From contig LNDO01000072.1 in assembly GCA_001465025.1 (NCBI GenBank), forward strand, positions 1 to 64,000: 64,000 bases of DNA, given 5' to 3'. The notes under the pieces are model-generated. The model did no database searches. It had not been told where the DNA came from and worked only from the letters and a program-made list of their open reading frames with translations. Below, one piece after another: positions 7,365 to 14,168 of this stretch (position 1 is the stretch's first letter; each line of letters begins with the position of its first letter). The stretch is from Pseudomonas sp. Ga0074129 (lineage in GTDB: Bacteria; Pseudomonadota; Gammaproteobacteria; Pseudomonadales; Pseudomonadaceae). Made by a program: the position numbers and the translations under genes.

Positions 7365-8702
7365 ATGAAAACTGCAACCTACACACCCAACGCCAACTTG
7401 CTGGACCAGCTGCTCGACGCCATCTGCGTGGTCGACCGTACAGGGCGCTTTGTGTTTGTCAGCGCCGCGTGTGAACAGATCTTCGGCTACCGGCCTGACG
7501 AGATGCTGGGCCAGGTGATGATCGACATGGTGCACCCCGATGACCGCGCCAGAACCCTGGATGCCGCCGAACGCATCATGGCGGGCACACATCAACCGCG
7601 CTTTGAAAACCGCTACCTGCGCAAGGACGGCCAGGTGGTGCACATTCTTTGGTCGGCGCGCTGGTCGGCGGATGACAATGTGCGCGTGGCCGTGGCCCAC
7701 GACATCACCGAACGCAAGCGCAACGAAACCCTGAAAACCGTGCTGTATGGCATCTCTGAGGCGGCGCAGTGCGCCAAGGACTTACCCGGCCTGTTTGCCC
7801 AAGTGCAGCAAATTGTCGTGGAGATGCTGCCGACCATTGAGTTCTACCTCGCCCTGATTGATGAGCGCAGCGCCTCCTTGCACTTCCCCTACCCGCCTGC
7901 CGACACCGCCGCCACCGCCAAACGCTGGCCGAGCGAGGTGGTGCCCCTGTGCCAAGAAGTGATCGACCGTGCTGCCACCGTGCTCAGGCCAGCACACAGC
8001 GATGCCAGTGCAGCAGAACAGACCGCTTCTTGGTTGGGACTGGCGCTTAGATCCGACAAGGGCATCATCGGCGCGCTGCTGGCTCACAACACCGCGCCCA
8101 GCCGCCACAGCCAGCAGGATATCGAACTGCTGCAGTTCGTCTGCACCCAGGTGGCGACAGCCATCGAACGCCAGCAGATGCTTAGCCGCCTGCATTTTAT
8201 GGCGCAGTACGACGCACTCACTCTATTGCCCAACCGCGCCCTGCTGCATGATCGCTTGCACACCGCACTGGCCAGGGCGCGCCGCGAGCAATCCTGGCTG
8301 GCGCTGCTGTTTATCGACCTGGACAAGTTCAAACAGGTCAACGACACCTTTGGTCATGCGGCAGGCGACCAGTTGCTGCAAGCCGTGGCTCAGCGTATTC
8401 AACGCTGCGTGCGCGAGGCCGATACGGTGGCGCGTTTTGCCGGGGATGAGTTTGTGGTGCTGCTGGAGGACTTTCAGCAGGCGGAGCACGCCGCCGCCAT
8501 TGCAGAAAAAATTCGCCGCGCCCTGAATCAGCCCTTTGTGCTGTGCGGCCAAGCCCAGCGTGTCTCACCCAGCATCGGCATCGCCCTATACCCCGAGCAT
8601 ACGAGCGATGAGCAACAGTTGTTGCAACTTGCCGACAAGGCCATGTACCAAGCCAAGCAAGGCGGCGGCAATAGCGTTTGTCACACGGCACAGGCGGACT
8701 AA
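7365..8702 (+). CDS. Diguanylate cyclase with PAS and GAF-type sensory domains
   Basis: A 445-residue, apparently cytoplasmic protein with no signal peptide or membrane helix. Residues about 10-125 form a PAS domain ending in a PAC segment (DDRARTLDAAERI ... VAVAHDITERKRNE). About 130-270 resemble a GAF domain (LLQFVCTQVATAIERQQM at its end). About 280-440 are a GGDEF domain. The active-site motif is AGDEF (359-363), a functional variant of GGDEF, and an intact RxxD inhibitory site (READ, 350-353) lies five residues upstream, predicting product inhibition by c-di-GMP. There is no EAL domain. It is monocistronic, and the ligand of the sensory domains is unknown. Confidence 0.88.
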   Translation: MKTATYTPNANLLDQLLDAICVVDRTGRFVFVSAACEQIFGYRPDEMLGQVMIDMVHPDDRARTLDAAERIMAGTHQPRFENRYLRKDGQVVHILWSARWSADDNVRVAVAHDITERKRNETLKTVLYGISEAAQCAKDLPGLFAQVQQIVVEMLPTIEFYLALIDERSASLHFPYPPADTAATAKRWPSEVVPLCQEVIDRAATVLRPAHSDASAAEQTASWLGLALRSDKGIIGALLAHNTAPSRHSQQDIELLQFVCTQVATAIERQQMLSRLHFMAQYDALTLLPNRALLHDRLHTALARARREQSWLALLFIDLDKFKQVNDTFGHAAGDQLLQAVAQRIQRCVREADTVARFAGDEFVVLLEDFQQAEHAAAIAEKIRRALNQPFVLCGQAQRVSPSIGIALYPEHTSDEQQLLQLADKAMYQAKQGGGNSVCHTAQAD

Positions 8703-8750
8703 CGCATGGCTGCCGGCAACAGGCGAGCAAATCTGATCGCACACAACAAA

Positions 8751-8783
8751 AATGCCGCGCAGCGGATCAGGCTGCGCGGCATT
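8751..8783 (-). terminator. Rho-independent terminator of fpr
   Basis: A perfect 13-base stem, AATGCCGCGCAGC (8751-8763) with its complement (8771-8783), and a 7-base loop. On the minus strand it is followed by TTTTTGTTGT. It lies about 20 bases past the fpr stop. Confidence 0.85.
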
Positions 8784-8803
8784 GGCGGACGAAAGCGGCG
8801 GGC

Positions 8804-9583
8804 TTACTTCTCGACGAAGGCGCGCTCGATCAGGTAGTCACCCGGCTCACGCATACGCTGGGAGACTTTCAGGCCGAACTCATTGAGCACTTCGCTGGTT
8901 TCGTCGAGCATGCTCGGGCTGCCGCAAATCATCGCGCGGTCGTCCTGCGGGTTGATCGGCGGCAGGCCGATGTCCTGGAACAGTTTGCCGCTGCGCATCA
9001 GGTCGGTCAGGCGACCCTGATTTTCAAACGGCTCGCGGGTCACAGTCGGGTAGTAGATCAGCTTGTTTTTCAAGGCATCGCCGAAGAATTCATTTTGCGG
9101 CAAATGCTCGGTGATGAAGTCGCGGTAGGCCACTTCGTTCACGTAGCGCACGCCGTGTACCAGAATCACCTTCTCGAAACGCTCATAGGTTTCCGGGTCT
9201 TGGATTACGCTCATAAAAGGCGCAAGACCAGTGCCGGTGCTGAGCAGGTAGAGGTGCTTGCCGGGGTTGAGGTCATCAAGCACCAGGGTGCCGGTGGGCT
9301 TTTTGCTGATGATGATCTCGTCGCCTTCCTTGAGGTGCTGCAACTGCGAGGTCAGCGGGCCATCCGGCACCTTGATGCTGAAGAACTCCAAGTGCTCTTC
9401 CCAGTTGGGGCTGGCAATCGAATAGGCGCGCATCAACGGGCGGCCGCTGTCCTGTTGCAGGCCGATCATCACAAACTGACCGTTCTCAAAACGCAGACCC
9501 GGATCGCGGGTGCACTTAAAGCTGAACAGCGTGTCGTTCCAATGATGAACACTGAGGATGCGTTCGGAATTGAAGTTGCTCAT
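8804..9583 (-). CDS. fpr: Ferredoxin/flavodoxin-NADP+ reductase
   Basis: A 259-residue FAD enzyme that exchanges electrons between NADPH and ferredoxin or flavodoxin. FAD binding uses RAYSIASPNWEEHLEFF (the RxYS motif). The NADP domain begins LYLLSTGTGLAPFMSVI, and the C-terminus has CGSPSMLDE and ends in the short VEK tail typical of subclass I bacterial Fpr. In Pseudomonas fpr is induced by superoxide through the divergently encoded LysR regulator FinR, which is also the neighbour here with about 125 bases between starts. Confidence 0.95.
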   Translation of the reverse strand: MSNFNSERILSVHHWNDTLFSFKCTRDPGLRFENGQFVMIGLQQDSGRPLMRAYSIASPNWEEHLEFFSIKVPDGPLTSQLQHLKEGDEIIISKKPTGTLVLDDLNPGKHLYLLSTGTGLAPFMSVIQDPETYERFEKVILVHGVRYVNEVAYRDFITEHLPQNEFFGDALKNKLIYYPTVTREPFENQGRLTDLMRSGKLFQDIGLPPINPQDDRAMICGSPSMLDETSEVLNEFGLKVSQRMREPGDYLIERAFVEK

Positions 9584-9659
9584 AGGCTCGTAAGCTCCGC
9601 GAAAATAAGGTCAGGCGTGCACCAGGGTGCCAATGGCGGGCATTGTAATGAGCCACCTG

Positions 9660-9687
9660 ATATCTGTTAAATTGATTATCAAGATAT
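9660..9687. promoter_or_regulatory. Possible FinR operator between fpr and finR
   Basis: The inverted pair ATATCT (9660-9665) and AGATAT (9682-9687) lies in the A/T-rich centre of the divergent promoter region, about 20 bases before the finR start. LysR regulators normally bind dyads of this kind beside their own gene. Assignment to FinR is by position only. Confidence 0.4.
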
Positions 9688-9707
9688 GGGTAATCGGTTA
9701 TGCAGAT

Positions 9708-10634
9708 ATGAAATTCACACTCAGGCAACTTCAGGTGTTTGTCGCCGTAGCGCAGCAGGAAAGCGTGTCGCGCGCCGCAGACTTTCTCGCCCTCTCGCAA
9801 TCCGCCACCAGCACGTCACTGAGCGAGCTGGAACGGCAATCCGACTGTCAGTTGTTTGATCGCGCGGGCAAACGGTTGAGCCTCAATGCACTCGGCCTGC
9901 AATTGTTGCCCCAGGCAGTTGCCCTGCTCGATCAGGCCAAGGAGATTGGTCAATTGCTGGAGGGCAAGAGCGGCTTTGGCTCGCTGAACGTGGGCGCAAC
10001 CCTGACCGTCGGCAATTACCTGGCGACCTTGCTGATCGGCAGCTTTATGCAGCGCCACCCGGAATGCCGGGTGAAGTTGCAGGTGCACAACACCGCCTAT
10101 GTGGTGCAACAGATCGCCCATTACGAACTGGACATGGGCATGATCGAAGGCGACTGCCAACACCCGGACATTGAGGTGCAGCCGTGGGTTAAAGACGAAC
10201 TGGTGGTGTTTTGCGCCCCGCAGCACCCCTTGGCGCAGCGGGGCGAGGCCAGCCTGGAAGAGCTCACGCGCGAGGCGTGGATTTTGCGCGAGCAAGGCTC
10301 CGGCACGCGCCTGACCTTCGACCAGGCCATGCGCCATCACCCCGGCAGCCTGAATGTGCGCCTTGAGCTGGAACACACTGAGGCGATCAAGCGCGCCGTG
10401 GAATCGGGCCTAGGCATTGGCTGTATCTCGCGTTTGGCGCTGCGCGATGCCTTTCGCCGTGGCAGCTTAGTGGCCCTGGAGACGCCCGAGCTGGATCTGC
10501 GTCGGCAGTTCTATTTCATCTGGCACAAACAGAAATACCAGACCGCCGCCATGCGCGAATTTATCGAGCTGTGCCGCGCCCTGACCGCCAACGTAACGCG
10601 CAGTGATCAGATCGTATTGCCGACTATCGCCTGA
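9708..10634 (+). CDS. finR: LysR-type regulator FinR
   Basis: A 308-residue LysR-type regulator starting at the ATG at 9708 (MKFTLRQLQVF); an upstream in-frame ATG adds an unlikely 27-residue leader. The N-terminal winged helix-turn-helix is SVSRAADFLALSQSATSTSLSELE. The C-terminal periplasmic-binding-like effector domain includes GSGTRLTFD and ESGLGIGCIS. The divergent position next to fpr identifies it as FinR, which in P. putida is needed for fpr induction by superoxide-generating agents. dgkA converges on it with 10 bases between stops. Confidence 0.85.
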   Translation: MKFTLRQLQVFVAVAQQESVSRAADFLALSQSATSTSLSELERQSDCQLFDRAGKRLSLNALGLQLLPQAVALLDQAKEIGQLLEGKSGFGSLNVGATLTVGNYLATLLIGSFMQRHPECRVKLQVHNTAYVVQQIAHYELDMGMIEGDCQHPDIEVQPWVKDELVVFCAPQHPLAQRGEASLEELTREAWILREQGSGTRLTFDQAMRHHPGSLNVRLELEHTEAIKRAVESGLGIGCISRLALRDAFRRGSLVALETPELDLRRQFYFIWHKQKYQTAAMREFIELCRALTANVTRSDQIVLPTIA

Positions 10635-10644
10635 TCAGCGCCAG

Positions 10645-11010
10645 TTAACCGAGCAGGATAATCGCCCACACCAGCGCGATCAGGCTCAGGGCCATAAACT
10701 GCGCGGCGCTGCCCATGTCTTTGGCGGTTTTCGACAATGGGTGCAGCTCCAGGGAGATACGGTCGATGGCGGCTTCCACCGCCGAGTTGAGCAACTCGAC
10801 AATCAGCGCCAGCACGCAGACGGCCACCATCAGCGCACGCTCAACGCGACTCACATCCAGAAAGAAGGCAACAGGCACCAGCACCAGGTTGATCAGCAGC
10901 AGCTGACGGAAAGCAGCTTCGCCGACAAAGGCGGCGCGCAGGCCAGCCAGGGAATAGCCGGCGGCATTGAGGATGCGTTTAAGGCCGGTTTGGCCTTTGA
11001 ATGGCGACAT
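10645..11010 (-). CDS. dgkA: Diacylglycerol kinase
   Basis: A 121-residue integral inner-membrane kinase that phosphorylates diacylglycerol to phosphatidic acid, recycling lipid from membrane-derived glycan synthesis. It has three membrane helices and the family signature ELLNSAVEAAIDRIS (E-x-x-N-T/S-A-x-E), with a GLRAAFVGEAAFRQ segment before the first helix. The length matches the family (about 120). erdR lies 60 bases upstream on the same strand, the same pairing as in P. aeruginosa. Confidence 0.95.
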   Translation of the reverse strand: MSPFKGQTGLKRILNAAGYSLAGLRAAFVGEAAFRQLLLINLVLVPVAFFLDVSRVERALMVAVCVLALIVELLNSAVEAAIDRISLELHPLSKTAKDMGSAAQFMALSLIALVWAIILLG

Positions 11011-11072
11011 GAGGGTTCCGCATTAGCAAAAGGTCGGCAGGCTACGTGAAGGCTGCCCGAAAAGCACGAGGA

Positions 11073-11723
11073 TCACTCCGCAGGGATCGACTCCAGTTGC
11101 TGCAGCAACAATGCCGCCTGCGTACGGGTGCGCACACCGAGCTTGCGGAAGATAGCCGTGACGTGTGCTTTGACCGTGGCCTCGGACACGCTCAGTTCGT
11201 AGGCAATCTGCTTGTTCAGCAAACCGTCACAGACCATGGTCAGTACGCGAAACTGCTGCGGTGTCAGGCTGGCCAAACCGGCACTGGCAGCTTTGGCCTC
11301 AGCGGACAGGGCAATCGCTTCCTGGCTCTGCTGCGGCCACCAGACCTCACCATCGAGCACAAGGCGCACGGCCTGTTGGATGGTTTCCAGCGCGCTGGAT
11401 TTGGGAATAAAACCGCTGGCACCAAACTCGCGTGCACGGGCCATGATGGCAGCGTCTTCTTGCGCAGAGATCATCACCACAGGGATGTGTGGGTATTGCC
11501 CGCGTAGCAGCACTAGGCCAGAGAAGCCATAAGCACCGGGCATATTGAGATCCAGCAGAACCAAATCCCAGTCGGTCTTCTGCGCCAGGCACCCTTCCAA
11601 CTCGGCAATACTGGCGGCTTCTGACAGCCGTACATCCGGCCCCAAACCCAAGGTCAGTGCCTGTTGCAAGGCGCTGCGAAACAGCGGGTGATCGTCAGCA
11701 ATGAGGATTTCAAAAACGGCCAT
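11073..11723 (-). CDS. erdR: LuxR/NarL-family response regulator ErdR
   Basis: A 216-residue response regulator starting at the ATG at 11723. The receiver domain has the acidic pocket (ADDH, residues 9-12) and phospho-acceptor Asp58 (LLDLNMPG). The C-terminal helix-turn-helix (LTPQQFRVLTMVCDGLLNKQIA ...) is of the LuxR type. Sequence and position next to dgkA match ErdR of P. aeruginosa (PA3604), an orphan regulator in the cascade controlling ethanol oxidation and acetate-related metabolism. No cognate kinase is nearby. An inverted repeat lies just upstream. Confidence 0.85.
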   Translation of the reverse strand: MAVFEILIADDHPLFRSALQQALTLGLGPDVRLSEAASIAELEGCLAQKTDWDLVLLDLNMPGAYGFSGLVLLRGQYPHIPVVMISAQEDAAIMARAREFGASGFIPKSSALETIQQAVRLVLDGEVWWPQQSQEAIALSAEAKAASAGLASLTPQQFRVLTMVCDGLLNKQIAYELSVSEATVKAHVTAIFRKLGVRTRTQAALLLQQLESIPAE

Positions 11724-11748
11724 GGTGAATCCTGTTTTTGTTATGTGG

Positions 11749-11765
11749 ATACCCTCGTGGGGTAT
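11749..11765. promoter_or_regulatory. Inverted repeat in the erdR leader
   Basis: ATACCC (11749-11754) and GGGTAT (11760-11765) form a dyad with a 5-base centre, about 26 bases upstream of the erdR start. It could be an operator (possibly autoregulatory) or a leader hairpin; neither is demonstrated. Confidence 0.35.
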
Positions 11766-11919
11766 TGTCCAGGGCACGAAAAGCCACACGCGCAGCGCCT
11801 CATCAAACAACGCGGCCAGACTGTCGGTGTGAAAAAAACGCCCCAGCATGCCGAGCGACGACGGGGTGGTCAAGCGCGATGCTTTGCGGCACAGTTCGCC
11901 GCTTTGCCCTTGAGCCTGA

Positions 11920-12819
11920 ATGATGAGAAGCCACGCCCTTCGCGCCGACCTGCTGATGATAATAACCGCCATGATCTGGGGCTCGGCTTTTGTCGCACAG
12001 CGCTTGGGCATGGACTCCATCGGCCCCTTTCTTTATAGCGGATTACGCTTCGGTCTGGCGGCGCTGATTTTATTGCCGGTGCTGCGCTGGCTGGAGACGC
12101 GCAGCAGTAACAGCACTCGCGCACCGCTGGAGCCGCTGAATCGCCAACTACTGCGCGGCGGTGTGTTGATGGGCTTGGCACTGGCCTTAGGGATCAACCT
12201 GCAACAAGTCGGGCTGCTGTTTACCAGCGTGACCAACTCCGGCTTTATCACCGGTTTGTACGTGATCATCGTGCCGCTGCTGGGGCTGTTTATTGGCCAC
12301 AAAACCGGCCTAGGCATTTGGCTGGGTGCTTCGCTGGCCGTAGTAGGCATGTTCCTGCTCAGCGTGGGTGACGGCTTTGTGGTGGCCTCAGGGGACTGGC
12401 TGCAACTGGCCGGGGCGTTTGTCTGGGGTGTGCATGTGCTGCTGGTGGGTTTCTTTGCCGGGCGGCACGACCCACTGCGCCTGGCCCTAGTGCAGTTCAT
12501 CACCTGCGCTGTGATCAGCTTGCTGCTGGCGCTGATTTTCGAGGAGATCCAGTGGCAGTCGATCATCGCTGCCGGGCCGGCGATTCTGTATGGCGGCGTC
12601 TTCGGCGTGGCCATCGGCTTCACCCTGCAAGTGGTGGCGCAAAAGGATGCCATCGCCTCGCACGCCGCCATCATCCTCTCGCTGGAGGCCGTGTTCGCCG
12701 CCATCGCCGGTGCCTTATTGCTGGGCGAAACGCTGGAGCTGCGCGGCTACTTCGGCTGCGCGCTGATGTTCGCTGGCATGCTGCTGGCGCAGCTGTGGCC
12801 TAAGAAGCACACCCATTGA
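11920..12819 (+). CDS. EamA/DMT-family permease
   Basis: A 299-residue protein with about ten hydrophobic helices arranged as two EamA repeats. The first runs roughly 8-145 (starting ADLLMIITAMIWGSAFVAQR) and the second about 155-292 (ending with GETLELRGYFGCALMFAGML). The W-G-S/A motif in the first helix and G-E-x-L near the last loop are typical of drug/metabolite transporters such as RhaT/YdcZ-type exporters. The substrate cannot be predicted. It is divergent from erdR and convergent with tapT (3 bases between stops). Confidence 0.85.
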   Translation: MMRSHALRADLLMIITAMIWGSAFVAQRLGMDSIGPFLYSGLRFGLAALILLPVLRWLETRSSNSTRAPLEPLNRQLLRGGVLMGLALALGINLQQVGLLFTSVTNSGFITGLYVIIVPLLGLFIGHKTGLGIWLGASLAVVGMFLLSVGDGFVVASGDWLQLAGAFVWGVHVLLVGFFAGRHDPLRLALVQFITCAVISLLLALIFEEIQWQSIIAAGPAILYGGVFGVAIGFTLQVVAQKDAIASHAAIILSLEAVFAAIAGALLLGETLELRGYFGCALMFAGMLLAQLWPKKHTH

Positions 12820-12822
12820 GCG

Positions 12823-13533
12823 CTACAGAAATGCGCGCAAACGCTCATGCAACGCGTCATCCAAGGCCACCGCACGCGGTGCTTTGGATGTCAGGTAATG
12901 CTGGCTGAATACGTCCAAATAGGCATTCAGGCCATCGGCCGCACGCTGATCGCCAGCCAACTCCAGGCACAGCGCCGCCACTTCGGCGGTGCAGAAGTGA
13001 TCATCGCGCTTGGAGCGACGCAGCTTGTAGCGTGACAGTTGTTCGGCCTGCAGGCTAAGCACCGGCAAACTATCGAGATAGGGGCTTTTGCGAAACATCT
13101 TGCGCGCCTCGCTCCAGGTGGCATCCAGCAGCACGAACAACGGCCGCTTACCGGGCGCAGGCTGCACCTCGCTAACCACCCGCTCAGCCGCCACGTACTC
13201 ACCGGGAAACACCAAGTAAGGCTGCCACTGCGGGTCGTTAAGCAGCACTGGCAGCGCCGGATCAACCGCCACCCGTGACCAGCCAAAGGCCGAGGTGTCG
13301 GCCAGCACATCGGCAATCAGCCAGCCGGTATTGCTCGGCTTGAGCGCCTCCACATCGTGCATCAGCAGGCACACCGCCGATTGCGCAGCAATTCGGGGAC
13401 GCCAGGCACACAGGCAATGCGTCGCTGCCAAGCGACAATCCGGGCAACGCACTGAACGGCTGCCACGGGCAAGAAAGGGTTTGGCACTGCGGGCAATGCG
13501 CTCGGCGCGCAGGCGTGCAACGGCGTGGGTCAT
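12823..13533 (-). CDS. tapT: DTW-domain tRNA-uridine aminocarboxypropyltransferase
   Basis: A 236-residue DTW-domain protein that transfers the aminocarboxypropyl group of SAM to uridine 47 of tRNA (acp3U47) in the TapT/TuaA family. Four zinc-type cysteines occur near the N-terminus (RCPDCRLAATHCLC), and the name-giving motif is present as DATWSEARKM. The start is set at the ATG at 13533 (MTHAVARLR); a frame extension to 13575 is possible but looks non-homologous. The roughly 200-base gap to the next gene carries no polyamine transporter, unlike P. aeruginosa, where potABCD lies in this neighbourhood. Confidence 0.82.
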   Translation of the reverse strand: MTHAVARLRAERIARSAKPFLARGSRSVRCPDCRLAATHCLCAWRPRIAAQSAVCLLMHDVEALKPSNTGWLIADVLADTSAFGWSRVAVDPALPVLLNDPQWQPYLVFPGEYVAAERVVSEVQPAPGKRPLFVLLDATWSEARKMFRKSPYLDSLPVLSLQAEQLSRYKLRRSKRDDHFCTAEVAALCLELAGDQRAADGLNAYLDVFSQHYLTSKAPRAVALDDALHERLRAFL

Positions 13534-13740
13534 CAGGCTTGCACCTGCGTAAAAATATGGCTCGACATGGCGCACCCGGAATTAAGAGCGCGGCAGTCTA
13601 ACAAAGCGCGGCGCGGGTTATTCATTTGCTCGCCTCACCGCCCCGCAGAGCGCGACTGCCTGATGACGGGTAAGATAGCCGCCATTGAACCTCGACCAGG
13701 CATTGCCGGTCACAGACGCACACCCATTGTGGAGACGCCC

Positions 13741-14139
13741 ATGCTGCGTTTTATCAGCCTGACCCTGGCCTTGAGCCTGCCCCTGGCGACCCAGGCCGCC
13801 ACCCTGAAAGACTATGAATTGAATAAGCTGCTGGAGAAGGTCGCGCGTGAAAGCAGCGTTGGCACGCCACGGGCGATCAACGCTGACATCCTCGATCAAG
13901 GCTACACCGTGGAAGGTCGCGAACTGGTCAACCACCTCAGCGTGCGCAGCGAACACGCGGCGCAAATGCGCGGCAACCCGGACACCGTTCGGCAGCAATT
14001 GGCCAACAGCGTGTGCCGCAACCCAGGCTTTCGTCAGCTACTGAGCAATGGCGCGGGCCTGCGCTATGAGTTCAGCGAATACCGCAGCAACCGCCCGGTC
14101 ACCACGGAACGCTTCAGCAAGGCCGATTGCGGCCTGTAA
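13741..14139 (+). CDS. PA3611-like secreted quorum-sensing-regulated virulence factor family protein
   Basis: A 132-residue protein with a clear Sec signal peptide (MLRFISLTLALSLPLATQAA, cleavage after about residue 20). The mature part begins TLKDYELNKLLEKVARESS. I recognise it as the family of P. aeruginosa PA3611, a small exported protein of known structure and unknown biochemical activity, originally flagged as quorum-sensing regulated. Two cysteines (VCRNPGF and ADCGL) could pair. The start is the ATG at 13741; a longer frame upstream overlaps tapT and is not credible. Confidence 0.82.
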   Translation: MLRFISLTLALSLPLATQAATLKDYELNKLLEKVARESSVGTPRAINADILDQGYTVEGRELVNHLSVRSEHAAQMRGNPDTVRQQLANSVCRNPGFRQLLSNGAGLRYEFSEYRSNRPVTTERFSKADCGL

Positions 14140-14168
14140 GGGCATGGCAAAAGGCCTGATCTAAGTAC

